Assembly (NCBI GenBank): GCA_030248295.1
Contig: JASANH010001726.1
Span: 124,001 to 188,000, forward strand
Direction of reading: 5' to 3'
From: Mesodorylaimus sp. YZB2_4
Lineage: Eukaryota > Nematoda > Enoplea > Dorylaimida > Dorylaimidae
DNA length: 64,000 nucleotides
Position 1 is the stretch's first letter. Each line of letters opens with the position of its first letter. The notes beneath the pieces are model-generated. The model was not told the origin of the DNA and made no database searches. It was given only the letters and a program-made list of their open reading frames with translations. Of this stretch, positions 18,173-30,300 are shown in pieces. The position numbers and the translations under genes were made by a program.

Positions 18173-20380
18173 TTATAAGCAGTAGCAAAATGTCCTCAAA
18201 TGCTGATGCGTATTGATAACGCACTGAGCCTGATCATTATAGCTGTTCAATCGACTGATGTCATCGTAGGACATGCCGAATGTGCCCAATTGAATATAAT
18301 ATGTCAAAGATGCTTCCCAATCACCTGCACCAGGCTCAGTAGTGAACCGAATTTGATATAAAACAGAATGCAATTCCTTATCAGCTGTCAGATTCGGTGT
18401 ATAATTGTCAAAGTCTTGACTTTCTTTAAAGGCGAGTAATTGTTCATTCGGTTTTAACAGTCTTGCAGAAATCATTTTTCCCAAACTCAAATTAGCGCAT
18501 CGAACAGGAACTTCTTGCAACTGCTTGTTGAAATATTCGATTACTTTGTTTGCAGCTGTTACCACGATTGTACTCGATAAATTTTTTTCTTCCAACCAGT
18601 CCAAACATGAACAGAAATGTGCTTTAATGTGGGCATTAGCGCACGTCCTTTCTAATGGCACCTCTTTGAATAAGCTTATACCACGATTTGACAAATTACC
18701 CATCCCACCATCTTCTTTAAAATCGAGTAAATTCATAAAAGTCGAGTATAAATCAAAAACAGTAACTAATCGATTTTGATTTTTTTCTAAATTAGCATTA
18801 CTCATCGGGTAATGTTTTCGAAACCAAGGCGGTGTAACAATACCTAAAAATGGTAATTTTTCTTCCAATTTCCCTGTTTGTGTTTGTCGAACAGCACCAA
18901 ATCTTCGCCCATGATCGCCCATTATTACGAGGATAGTATCGTTGAGATAGTTTTCATTGTATAATTTTCCAAATTCTTGAGTCCAATGCTTGTCTAAAGA
19001 TTGCACATAATTATAATCGTCGTGACTCGTTTCTGATGAGAACATCATCGAAAATTGTCTCAAATCATATTTCCTATACATATCTTGTAATTCCCGCCAA
19101 AATTTTAACCAAAGTAATGATCTTGGCGTGTCGCCGAGGCAATATGGTTTATGTTCATTTTTATATTTTTCCACCGCGATTAGCATCGTTCGTAAATAAT
19201 GATCGACTGGTTGGCGATCAAATCCTTTAAGTTTATACGTAAATGCACTAAACCAGGGTTGCTCCTCGGCATAACTCGTAATATAACCTGATCGAGTAAA
19301 ATTTTTAAACAAAAATGGCCAATTATCAACATAAGATGCATTTTCAAAACGCCTCCTGGCTTCCGATAATTCAGTTTGAAAATGTCCAGTCAGCATAGGA
19401 ATGACTGCCCATGGTGTCCCATCTCCAACAATATTAAACCCCTCCATAATATAAGCGTCCATAGTTTCTACCAGATATTTATAAAAATTAGGCAACTTCC
19501 GAATAAAATTTATTCGAGATACTGAATCCATTAAATAAATTAATACATTCATGTTTAAGCCTTTCTTTTTTGCTTTTAATCGAGAACTTTGTAAATGTTC
19601 CAAAAATAGATCATCTGGTGTGGGAACTGTGGCGTGAATATTGTTGTACGTCTTTCCATCAGCCGCTTTACATTGCGCGTAGAATGCATCACCATTGACG
19701 GGAGTATTGTTCAAAAATTGTCCAAGTGCCTTTTCATTAAAATTGTCTTCATCAACTCGATCATATCTCCAATATTTGCAGTTTATTTCGCCGTGTCGTC
19801 TTACAGCATCGGCATCGATGTAGAATTTTCCATTGGCGGTGTAAACCCAGTTTCTTTCGTTACTGCACTCCATTGGCTCGTAATGTTTTAAATGAGGTTT
19901 AATCAAGGGGTCATCGATGAGGAGTTGTGGAAATTTGCAGACTGGTTCGGAAGAAATAGTTTGATTTTTTGTGCCATTTGCAGACTTGGTTTGATCAGTC
20001 GCGTTTAGATTAGTTTTATTCGTTTGATCGAGTCTGGTTTCACTAAATGTCATATTTTTTCCTTGACTGGTTTTATTTTGAATATTCGCTTTTTTTTCGG
20101 CAATATCTTCAATGGTTTTGTTTTTCTGTCCAATTGAAGCGTTTGTTGCTATTTCGATTGATGGGCGTTCGAAACCGAGGGCTTCCAATTTTTCAGATTC
20201 ACCATTTGGCTTTTGTGTAGGTGCAGCCGTCTGAAGCATAGGTCGTTGGTATGTATATTGTTGAACAAAGTTAAATACAACACTCACATCCATGTCGAAC
20301 CGATATGACATAAATATACCAAAAACGGCGAGGAGAGCCACTGCAATGACAGAATATCGAATACAACTGGACCAATTCAT
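18173..20380 (-). CDS. DUF229 family sulfatase/alkaline-phosphatase-fold type II membrane protein
   Basis: A single coding exon, 735 aa. The frame is open 35 codons further upstream, but a splice acceptor (CCCTTTGTAG) 22 nt before the ATG at 20380 and the hydrophobic segment at residues 9-26 favour this start. The topology is a short cytosolic N-terminus, one membrane anchor, a glycosylation-rich stem (many NxT/NxS between 80 and 145) and a lumenal domain. Family landmarks are PVCKFPQLLIDDP, CKYWRY, LIYLMDSVSRINFIRKLPN (about 280-298), GDGTPW, SSETSHDDYN and VIMGDHGRRFG (about 485-495). The fold places metal ligands in the Asp, Ser/Thr and GDHG positions, but the substrate of DUF229 proteins is not established. 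These genes are expanded in nematodes. The lumenal topology fits the neighbouring glycosyltransferases, though no functional link is shown. Confidence 0.9.
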   Translation of the reverse strand: MNWSSCIRYSVIAVALLAVFGIFMSYRFDMDVSVVFNFVQQYTYQRPMLQTAAPTQKPNGESEKLEALGFERPSIEIATNASIGQKNKTIEDIAEKKANIQNKTSQGKNMTFSETRLDQTNKTNLNATDQTKSANGTKNQTISSEPVCKFPQLLIDDPLIKPHLKHYEPMECSNERNWVYTANGKFYIDADAVRRHGEINCKYWRYDRVDEDNFNEKALGQFLNNTPVNGDAFYAQCKAADGKTYNNIHATVPTPDDLFLEHLQSSRLKAKKKGLNMNVLIYLMDSVSRINFIRKLPNFYKYLVETMDAYIMEGFNIVGDGTPWAVIPMLTGHFQTELSEARRRFENASYVDNWPFLFKNFTRSGYITSYAEEQPWFSAFTYKLKGFDRQPVDHYLRTMLIAVEKYKNEHKPYCLGDTPRSLLWLKFWRELQDMYRKYDLRQFSMMFSSETSHDDYNYVQSLDKHWTQEFGKLYNENYLNDTILVIMGDHGRRFGAVRQTQTGKLEEKLPFLGIVTPPWFRKHYPMSNANLEKNQNRLVTVFDLYSTFMNLLDFKEDGGMGNLSNRGISLFKEVPLERTCANAHIKAHFCSCLDWLEEKNLSSTIVVTAANKVIEYFNKQLQEVPVRCANLSLGKMISARLLKPNEQLLAFKESQDFDNYTPNLTADKELHSVLYQIRFTTEPGAGDWEASLTYYIQLGTFGMSYDDISRLNSYNDQAQCVINTHQHLRTFCYCL

Positions 20381-20402
20381 GTTTTGAGAATATGAAATAA
20401 AT

Positions 20403-23400
20403 CTACAAAGGGAAAAGTAGGTAATGTGATTAAGTAGCTGATAAATGCTATATCCCGTTTTCAAAATGTTCAAAAACCCACACATGACATGAGGTGAGTA
20501 TAGAATTTTCCAAGCACAATAAATATAACTTTGAAAGACTTTTTAAGTGTTTCACCATGGCATTATATTCAAAATATAATATCTAATCTCTAAAAACTAA
20601 AAATCTTATCGCCCATCCAGTCATCGACTTTTTAGTCCAGCTTCTTCAGCACTTGTAACATTTTCTGGACTCGATAACCTTTCCCAAGCTAAGGCGCAAC
20701 ACGCAACGTCGCTTGGAGCTCGCAGTAATGAATATGAAAATACTTTTTTCTAAGACGGCATCGACTTGGTGGCGTGCGAGATGAAAAATCATTTTATTAC
20801 ACTTGACCTTTGGGACGTGATCAAACTAGTTTATCCTGCACTCTGGGGGAAGGAAGGAAAGGAAATGACTAGCTCCGCAAATGACTAGCAACAAGCGAAA
20901 TACCAGATAAAAAAGAAAATATAGGATTTTTCTTCGTTCGATCAGATTTTTGTGGTGACCAGTCATATCATTCAAAATGTGGCCTATCTTAGTTTTGAAA
21001 AACCTATTCGCGAAAGAGATAAACTTAGATGGCTGGTTTTTTAAAACCCACAGCACTTTTCTCCCATACGAAAATTAATCTTAGCCAAACAAAACTGTTC
21101 CCCCGTGTTAGTTTAGTCTTCAATGTATGAACCCGTTTATACAAGACATCCGACTGTGTTGGGAAATAGAAGCCACTAGAAAGTCGCACGAGACAAGGTA
21201 AAGAATGGACCGCTTTCAAGTTAGGCGCGCGTGAAACTTGTACAGCGCAACTGATCCCACTTACAATGTAGGCTCGAAGCAGGGCCAGGACAGGTGCATC
21301 TACACCAATTACAAGTATACATAGATGTGCTCGAAGATACAGGCTAGGAACAGCTTTCCACTCCCGCCTGGAATGTTGCGGAATATCAGCCCCACGTGAC
21401 TTCCATTTGGCCCGCCACCGTCTGAATGATGAATCTCGGAAACAGCCAGAAGCTTTTCTCTTTGCGCCACTTCAACATTTTAGGTCTGCCAACTCTGCTG
21501 TAGAGTAGGTGCAACTAGCAAGCGTGAGCAGCACATTACAAATTGAAACACCTGAAAAAAGCAGCAGGCGGACATCTGTGAAAAAAGTTTCTATATTGCG
21601 GAGAAGGCTATGAAATAAGTAAAGCTAATTATACTGAGCTCAGAAACGGGAGAGAAGTGGCATGACAGCAAAAACTACAGAAGCGAGGAGGAGTATGCTC
21701 CAAATGATTCAGCAGATAAGACACCGAAAGTGAGGTCACAAAAATGACACAACGAATGATTTATCCGCCCTCCAGGTACAATTTGTACAGTTGAAGGCTC
21801 ACCCTAAAATTTTCCAAAAAAATAGATTTACTTCGATCTTATTCTTCACACAGCCCCCTTGGCGGCATAAACAGTAAAACTGTTCCAGTCTTTTATCTCC
21901 CAGTCAACCAAAGAAGGGTACTGGTATTTACGAAACGATAAACTACCCGAACGACCTATCTTTACATTTCAAACTCGTAGTTAGGTTGTGGAATGGGTCG
22001 ACGAGAAAACAGGTGTGCTGCACGTGAACCTGTTTTGTCAATGGCAACTACCTTTTCTACTGTACACAGGCAGGTATGCCTTTCTTGGCCCGTCACGGCA
22101 GGGCCGTGAAAGACCGTTCTTTAGGCCAATACAAATCGACAAGTCTTGCCGCAGGATATTTTTAAAAATTAACCTAACCAGTCCCACTATGAGACGACCA
22201 TGTGAAAATCCCTGTCCTCCCACTGCGAACATACCATTTTGACGTAGTGTTATGTCGAGGTGCGGGATTGTGACACAATGTGCTGCTGATAAGAGTGTCC
22301 ACACTCGCAGGCACCTCGGCGTGAATCGTCTTTGCGATGCAGATTAAATATGATACGGAGCAGAAAGTAAAATTGATGCATTTTATCGAAATTGGGACAC
22401 AAACGACAAAAGAAACACCTTTAGCAAATAAGCGGATGCTAATACCAATGCATGATAAGCAAAAAGCAGGATGTGCGTGCGCAGGGAAGTCCATAGGCCT
22501 CGGCAAACTTGGTCCAGCTTCAGCTATAGGACTGATGCGCTAGCATGGGCTTATTCTAGTTTTCCAATACCAGAGAAAGGCTTTGCGCAATGTCTTGTGG
22601 TCTTACCTACATTATTGACACAGGGTATTTTTACAGGCAGTGTGGGCCGCGTAAAGAAAAATTTGAATTTTTTTGCTAAAATGACCTTATTACTTTGACA
22701 TATACCGTAGATGTAAAGACCTTCATTTTAAAAAGCATTTTATGTAAGTAACAATTCACAGGCACTTTTCTAAAAAAATTTAAAAACGGTAACAAATCGA
22801 GGCTGAAAACTTTCTTCGGATATACTGTAAATGGGACAAGATACAAGACTCACAATCAGAAGTAAGGGACTTTCCATCTGAATAAAAGTGAAATAGGCAA
22901 CTTACAGAGCGGGAAATTAAACTTTCGCCTTGTTCAAGCCCTGTGAAATAGTCTGTGCAATAAACACCCACCCAAACCGCAGCATGAAGCATTCCCTATC
23001 ACAAACTGATGCAACCATTAAAGCCACGAACTTATCCGACTCGTGACCGTTAAGCGCCCCGTTTAAGAAAGTCCTCCTCATATGAACTATCTGCCTTTGA
23101 TAGCTAGACCATGGAAACGAGAGTAGGCCAAATGTAAACGTAATATCAGCTAGATCATTCCCCGTACGCAAAATGTAACCTGAATCAGTCTGCCACAGTG
23201 TAAACAATGTGTCCTAAGACTTCTGTATACATGCTATTCTGTGGTGACTTTTATAAAGGCTAAGTAGCTAAGTGTAATGCGGTGCGGTGCGAGAGTTTTT
23301 CAAACCCAGTACCATCTTTCTTCGAGTGCTTTCATCTCCTCTACACAGTACAATAAGATCAGAGTTGCAGCGCAGGCGCAGAGGGAAGGAATGTGGCGAG

Positions 23401-23429
23401 GTGGAAAGGCCATTTGATTGGGTTTGGAA
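20403..23429. other. Intergenic region, no gene recognised
   Basis: The first bases (20403-20404, minus) are the AG acceptor that precedes the DUF229 start codon. Beyond it I find only short open frames without splice context or recognisable domains, and nothing structural that can be supported. Confidence 0.4.
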
Positions 23430-23790
23430 GAGCGAGGTAATCGCTGCAGTAAGGCATGTGAAGACGTCGAAATGTCCGCTGAATCCTCAATTAGGGCTGA
23501 TTTCTTTTCACTTGGGTGCATTCTTGTGTGGCTACAAGGGCAATACTACTTGTCGATCGAATTCTCTGGAATAATTCGCATTTATCTGCGAATCAGCACA
23601 GTTTCTGTAAAAGACGCGGGGCTAATAGTGCTCTCGCAAAAGATTCGCAATTCATTCATGACTCTCTCAACGCCAAACAATGCAAGTGCGTGTTGGGCGT
23701 GCTACTTGACTTTAAGAAGGCGTTTGGGTTTCGCTTACCTTGTTAATGCACCGTGTTCACTTGGTGCACCATATTCCTGTCAAAATAACT
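23430..23790 (+). pseudogene. Decayed non-LTR retrotransposon reverse transcriptase fragment
   Basis: Two overlapping frames carry reverse-transcriptase-like segments in the right order. First is SEVIAAVRHVKTSKCP (compare the EV..A...LK.SKAPG start of CR1/Jockey-type RT). After a frame change comes SANQHSFCKRRGANSALA ... CVLGVLLDFKKAFG, which corresponds to the RT region with NQ.GF...R and LDFSKAFD. The catalytic YADD region is not found, and the frame stops soon after KAFGFRLPC. This is a dead fragment of a LINE. Confidence 0.6.
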
Positions 23791-24283
23791 AGATGGCTGC
23801 TGAAAATCTTTCCGGTCGAACTTAACGTGTGGTGAACTGAAGAAAACTGAACTAATGTCGGCTGGACTCTATTTTACTCCTTTTTATAGCAATTTTTAAA
23901 GTACTACAGCATACGTAGTTTAAAATGTTCGTAGTCCGAAGGAAAGGTTGTATATCCCTGAAATACTATTACCCAGACATGGGCAAACGAGTGCCCAACC
24001 TTACTGTTAGCCACACCATCGTCAGAGACAGATTTAGTGGAAGACAGAAGAGGACGGCTCATGGTTGTCGAGCGAGAAAAAAATTAACCGCGGCTTTAAT
24101 CTCAGAATGCACGGGTATGAACAGATTCTGTGCATGGAAAGATGCCATTTGCACTCAAGATTACATGTGCGCAAACGCGACCAGTCCTCGAGAGGGTGCA
24201 GTGGGTAGGTGGAAAAGAGTCAGGACTGAAAAAGAAGTGAAATTGGCGAAAAATTCATGAAATGAAACTGGGAAAGGTAGTAC

Positions 24284-25863
24284 ATATGGTTTGATGCGCC
24301 TTTCGGAGCAGGGCTGTCCAAACTGACAAAAGGTGATCGAGAAAGCTCCTGCGTGGCTATTGGCTGGTCACATGTACTCGCGGTTTTAGGTTTGGCAAGT
24401 AGACCATAACAATTGGCCTCATTTACTGTATGTCACCGGGCACGCCCAGTGCTACTCTGAGCAATGCTGATGCACCAAGTTATTGTTCAGGAAGCAGCGG
24501 ATCTTGCATGCTTCCGCTTGAGGCTTTCGTGATCGCGATAAAATCAAGCGCGAGGAGCAAGTCCGGCACCTTATCTCGCATTGCCTATCCAGATGTCAGG
24601 GAATGCGCAGTAAAAAGGGAATGAGCCATCATTTCCCATTTGCATCAAATATATTCTTGTCGAATGTCCACTTGCTATCTCTGAATGCCAAGGATATGCG
24701 AATCTTGCAATACAGCGTCTGGCGCCAGGGTGATGATCCCTTCAGCTATTGGCAATAGACCCCAAAAGGTGCACAGCCGTTTAACACTCCAAAATTGTCA
24801 GGGCCTTAAGAATGGGTAGCTACTATAGATAGATCCAGCTTGGTGGCTTCTGCTGACCAGACGTGTAAATCTCGCAGGTAGGTACTCAAGTAAGACTTTC
24901 TTGCAAAGCATAATGACTTACCGATCCTAGAGAGAGCTTGTTTCACGACTTCCGAATGCTTTATCATGGACCCGATTTCAAGTTTATGAAATTGCATCGT
25001 TTTAGCTTTAATCCCTCAGAGTTCACTGGGCGCTGCACCTAGCAAGTACTGTACCATATACAATAGTAAAAAACTGGGTTCTACTGCGCAAGGTAATATA
25101 GATCAGGAAAAGAAGATTATCCTGTCCTGTCGACTCCCCACCGACACGAGGCAACAAAAAAGAATGCGGGTGCTCGTAAAACTCTGAACACTGTTTTTAG
25201 AATATGCTCTAACAGGGACTGGCTGTGAGAAAGAAGTTTTCCTGAATAAGAACTGAAAATATCATCTGCCACTATACCTGTTGTGTGTTCAACATTCCGA
25301 GCATGTGTTACAGGCTCCTTGCCGTATTCTGCTTCAGCTAACTGCTTGATAATTTGAGGATATGTAGAGAGCATCTGCACTGGAGGCTATCACAATTCTA
25401 CCTTTGGGTGAATCAGCAAATTCTTCTTCTTTTGAGAGCTACTAATATTTATACGCTCAAATTCCATGCATTGGGTCAATAGCGCCAGACTCGCAATACA
25501 TCCCTGTGTTCTGAATCTTGCTGTGCCCTATTGCTGCAAGAAAGTATCGCGAAGCTGCACATTAATCAAAATTCTGGGCTAAATCGCGGGATTATGCAAC
25601 TGATAGCCACGCCCAGCAAACAAATACCTTCTTTCACCACACAGACTCTGAGGTATTCACTAAGCAGCAACTAATGTGAGCATATCCTAGCAGCCAGCTG
25701 CTGCTCAAGCCCGCGACATAAATAAGGCTAGTTGTTATGGTCTACTTGCCAACCCTAAAACCGCAAGTACATGTGACCAGCCAGTAGCCAGGCAGGATCT
25801 TTCTTGGTCACCTTTTGTCAGTCTCGACTGGCCTGCTCCGAAGGCGCTCAAACCACATGCGCT
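24284..25863. mobile_element. Element with long (>130 bp) inverted terminal repeats
   Basis: 24284-24419 and 25728-25863 are inverted copies of high identity, with shared stretches such as GGAGCAGG, ACTGACAAAAGGTGA, GGCTGGTCACATGTACT, GCGGTTTTAG and GGCAAGTAGACCATAACAA. Weaker inverted similarity continues inward to about 24470 and 25690. The 1.3 kb between the arms has only short open frames (minus 24806-24997 and 25117-25380) that I do not recognise. It looks like a non-autonomous DNA transposon with long terminal inverted repeats, or a large foldback element. Confidence 0.65.
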
Positions 25864-26172
25864 ACCGATACATGCAATATAAACTGAGAAACAGACAATT
25901 GTGTGTATTATTTGCATAAAATCGCTACTGACCTTTCTCAAATAAGACCGTTGGACTTATTTTTCCGTACCCGGGCGGTGAGTCTTACCACTAATGATGA
26001 CCCCATCCCTCATTTATCCCATCACTGAAGTGTCCCTGCCCGCTCCATTTTACAGCTTCTATCATGACTTTTTGAAATAAATATTATAAAAAATCAAACA
26101 TAAGTCAAATAAGTCAAAAAAGAGGATCAAATCTGAGAATTACAGTATAAGGCGAAACCAATTTCATTCACG

Positions 26173-27348
26173 TCAATATAAGCTTGGCTGACATGCATTC
26201 TTATACCACCACTCAAACACATTATTCACTCTGCTGTCACTGTCATCCTCGGCTGCAGTGCGGCACAGATTACACCAGTGATTATGCGTTACTTGACCGG
26301 TATCTGAATTTAAATGTACAACAGTCTCGTACTTTTCGTGCCATCTTAGATACTCGTAGTAAGCCGTCCCATTGTCGTGCAAATATTGCAAATAATCTGC
26401 CAATTCTTTTACTGTTTTAAAATCATCGACAGCAATGAACCAGGGCTTTGTATAATTTGGACAAAAATTTTCATAATGTCGTCTTTGTAATACTACTGGC
26501 ACCAAATAACGTTGAAGGCGTAAAAAGAATTTTTCAGTTACATAATCATTGCACAAACTGTTTTCAAAGGCTAAATAAAATTTATAATTTTGTTCAAATA
26601 TATGGCCGCATGAATCAGGATTTTGAGATGATAAAGCTCCGTCCTTCTGGCATTTGTGCTTTCCACATCCACCATAAATATCCACCCCGATATATTTCCT
26701 CAATTTATCCACCAGCACTTCCCTCTTACTCGGTGTGTGGCAATTACTGACCATCCAGACGATTGGTTTATTTTTTGTTTCAATTAATTTTTTCAAGTCT
26801 ATGCGCAGTAGAGAACGCCTGGGAATAATCTGTCCATAAGGTGCATATACGTCCGAATCTCGTCGATACGTCATTGTCCAGTTAAAGAAATATTTTTTCC
26901 AATCTGCAGAAAAATCACCGCCTGTGTGATGCGGGGATTCCCAATTGAAAAACACATAATCCTGATTTGGTACCCTGAAACTGGGCACGTCGTCCCAATT
27001 CAAGTCGCGTATATGAAACACAACAACACCAGCATTCTCAATCAATGTTCTATTGTTGGTCACATGGCAATTATAGGCGGGGCACTCGGATAAAAGTCCT
27101 TCGTGCACTGTTCTGCCAAACCACTTGGTCCACATGAGGATCGTAACAAGAGACGTTGGTCCATCAGTTTCATCACTTTGATCAAAAACTGTTACATCAT
27201 CGTTAAAAATGTTTTTGATATACGATATGTATGTGAAAGATAAAAAGTTGGGCTGCCATTGAATGAAAATAATTGTGCTTGAAAATACAAACAATGTGGT
27301 CAGGCAAAGTAGTAAATTGTTCCGTGATTTGTTCCGCGATGTGATCAT
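26173..27348 (-). CDS. Alpha-1,3-fucosyltransferase (GT10), Golgi type II
   Basis: A single coding exon, 391 aa, usual for the family. The short basic cytosolic tail (MITSRNKSRNN) precedes a signal-anchor near residues 12-30. The lumenal part has ILMWTKWFG, the HTGG/FNWTMTYRRDSDVYAPYG region (about 140-172), VWMVSNCHTPSKRE and the diagnostic FYLAFENSLCNDYVTEKFF motif (about 257-275), which binds GDP-fucose. Cysteine pairs near the C-terminus (WCNLC) are typical. The reaction is transfer of fucose from GDP-Fuc in alpha-1,3 linkage to GlcNAc, either on N-glycan cores or on LacdiNAc/LacNAc antennae; sequence alone does not say which. Downstream on the right, a beta-1,4-galactosyltransferase gene would make an acceptor of this kind. 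I see no clear AATAAA directly downstream. Confidence 0.93.
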   Translation of the reverse strand: MITSRNKSRNNLLLCLTTLFVFSSTIIFIQWQPNFLSFTYISYIKNIFNDDVTVFDQSDETDGPTSLVTILMWTKWFGRTVHEGLLSECPAYNCHVTNNRTLIENAGVVVFHIRDLNWDDVPSFRVPNQDYVFFNWESPHHTGGDFSADWKKYFFNWTMTYRRDSDVYAPYGQIIPRRSLLRIDLKKLIETKNKPIVWMVSNCHTPSKREVLVDKLRKYIGVDIYGGCGKHKCQKDGALSSQNPDSCGHIFEQNYKFYLAFENSLCNDYVTEKFFLRLQRYLVPVVLQRRHYENFCPNYTKPWFIAVDDFKTVKELADYLQYLHDNGTAYYEYLRWHEKYETVVHLNSDTGQVTHNHWCNLCRTAAEDDSDSRVNNVFEWWYKNACQPSLY

Positions 27349-30300
27349 AGCGATAGTAAATTTCTCTATTCGTCACCAATGGATGTTGACGTACTGGCGG
27401 ACGGGATGGGCTTGGAGCAGGTAATACGTCTGTTCCTAGAAGGATGCTGGCTGGAGGACACCAATAGTGTCACTATGGAGACTAGTGGATTCAATAATCG
27501 CGAATCATTTTAGTCCAGTGATATTTCTCTTCTGGCAGAGCACCATGGTTCCCGCGTTCCTCTCTTCACTGATGGGTTGTTTTGTCGAAATGAAAACATG
27601 TAAAGTTTGATCGATTAGGATGGCTTGGTTTGGCAATTTAGAGTAAATTAAGCCATTCTTTTCTCGATTAGGCAAGTGATAGCGCAATTTATTCTACCAG
27701 CAGGATAAGGTAGTGCTGATCGAATGTGGCCTATAGGCAATATTGTATTAACTCGACGCGTCACCTCGTTCAGTATCTAATAATTATCTTTGAAAACTGG
27801 TGGCTCAATCGAATGAGCTGTGGGCTCGAAAAAGTGACTTCGATTTACTTCCTTAAGCAGCAGAATTTGTAGACTAGCAAAGACAAGGTAGGCAATTTAA
27901 TTAGACGCGCGTTTCGAAAATTGAAATCTGTGGTCGCCATATTTGGTCTGACCTCACAGCACGGCTGACCAGAATGATCGTGAGTACCAAGCAGGCTATT
28001 TCAGCTTTTATATTGCAATGAAAGGCAGTAACATCGCCTAAATTGCTGTCTTGGCTGGTGTAACTAATGATTAGTAGAGGGGCGGTCTTCCCGATGACTG
28101 CGCGCCTAGTTCAGCAGCGTTATCACCTAGGGTTCGGGTCTCTTCATCCCTCTGGATTGTGAAAGGGGCAGGTTTCGGATCCCTTTCTTCTTACTTCAGT
28201 GAAAGCATTATCCCTCAGGCGGTAGACACATTGAGTGGACCAGTGCAGTGAGTGGTCCATGAGCAACGTGGTGCTCGTCTGGCGAGGATGAATAGCGACA
28301 TGAAGTGTCAAATACCAGGGTTCGCTCAAAGTGAATATGTAGCGAAGAAGTTGAACTTGTTCGAGTTGAGGGCTGGTATAGCTACCTCGACCCAGGTTTA
28401 GTTCCCAGTGACTGATGCTAGCTTCTCGAAGCAAGAGATAGGCCTAAGGCACAGCTAAAGTACACACCATGCACCGGGTTACCCCCTGTGATGCTCCAAG
28501 TACAGATAGACACCACGTGGGCTTGACGCTTCACTGCCAGCTGGAACAGGTGAAAGTGAGCTCCTCCCAAGTACGTCACCCAAGCTACCCGTCAAGACAG
28601 CAAAGGTAGGTCGGAAAAAACTTATAGTTAGGTATGGAGGAGGTTCTCGCACGATGCTAGCTAGTCCCACATTTCCTCGGTAAAGATCTAACGGCGTGAA
28701 ATTCGGACAGGAAACGCAGCTTTTAAATTCTCAAGAGCAGCTTGATTATAAACCAGGCTTTTCCAAAAGACTCAATTTTCTTTACACGAGAAAAGTTTCT
28801 ACACTGAAAAGAATGTTTTTATTCTGCTTCAGTTCGGTTTATTCTGTTTCATTCAAGCGCAAAAATCACATTCCGTTTCTTTTCGATGTGGACTTTATTG
28901 TTTGGTGAACAAGGCTAATTAGTAGGACCAGCCCCCTCCCTCCTATGTCCTAAATAGGAATGCAACTACAAGGAGGTACCACTCCGCCAGCCAACAAGCG
29001 CTCTCGTACACTGTGTATACGTCAAATTGCTCTTAATATTCACCGAGAGTCAAATAATATAATGTAAAATGAACCATCAAACAAAAACTTGCACCCCGCC
29101 CCCTTTACAACGACACATCAGAAAGAAACAATTTGATGGAAGTTTCAGCCACAGTAGCAAAGCACACAAAAGTATAGGCGAAAAACATTTTTCGTCCCGC
29201 CACTCTACCCACCCTAATGCTATGCTTACGATTAGGCAGTGCGATTAGCAACACTGTCCTAATACCGAACACCCGCACACACGATGTTTGTCTGAACAGA
29301 AGCTGTCAAAAGTTCCAAATATGGTTGTAGCATCCCTAGAGTATAGCTCTGACTCAGTGTTCCGCCCGTCGTTCACCAACACTGACATAACAAGAAGCAA
29401 ATTTTAATAACAACCGCATAATAATCGGATTCGCCGATAAGCAACAGCTTTTTGGAAAAAATCAGTTGCATTCAAAGGAAAAAGCAAAATGTCAGATCAA
29501 GTCGCCTTGCTCGAGCGCTGCGATTGAAAGGGTCGGAAGCGAAGGAAATATAAAAGCTGCGTGTCGCGAAACTCATGGAAGAAACTTCGGTCAGTCTACT
29601 CTCTTTCAGCACCAATTCCTCCTCGCTAATGAATCATAAGCACCAGCGCAGGCCGCGAGAAACTATTGATTTTACTCACTAACACTTTGCCATTCTTGGC
29701 TGAAAGTAAAAGAAGGTCAACCACAAAAGTAAGCTAGGCTAAACGAGCTTCTTAAATCGAGTCGTGCACTCGACGTCTTTTCGAATGCGCGAGTCCATTG
29801 GTGCAGCTGACTTGGCGAAAAGGACTCCACCAACATTGTATCAAGGGCCCTCGGTAATTACATTCTGCCTAATCAGAAGAAAAAGAGCTTCAATAAAACG
29901 AGCTTACACTAACTCTTTAGATGCCAGTCACCCAGAATCCCGCCTCTAGGACACCAAAAAGGGAAATAACGCAAGATATTTTCAGTTCCGCCCATAAAAA
30001 TATGATTGTCGGACTTTCGAAACACACAGCATGTTTTATGGAAAGCTAGTTTTCGGGCGGGCTATGCCAGCGGATTACACATAAAGGAAAGCGCTCAGTG
30101 AGAAAGAGATTTGAAAAAATCGCTCCTAGCCTACAGTTACTTCTCCTCAATCCAAAGCCGCTGTAGCATCTGTATGCCTTCGTGAACACGCAACTAAGCT
30201 CAAATCATGCGTCAGGTGCCTTGTGAGTAATGCTCTCTAGTCAGTTCCAGTTTGTATTGACGATTTTAAAATATGTTATCTCAAGTTTACCCTTCCAAAA

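Noticed and set aside
20381..20485. A start of the DUF229 protein 35 codons further upstream
   Set aside because: A splice acceptor (20403-20404 on the minus strand) lies between this position and the ATG at 20380, and the membrane anchor directly follows the latter.
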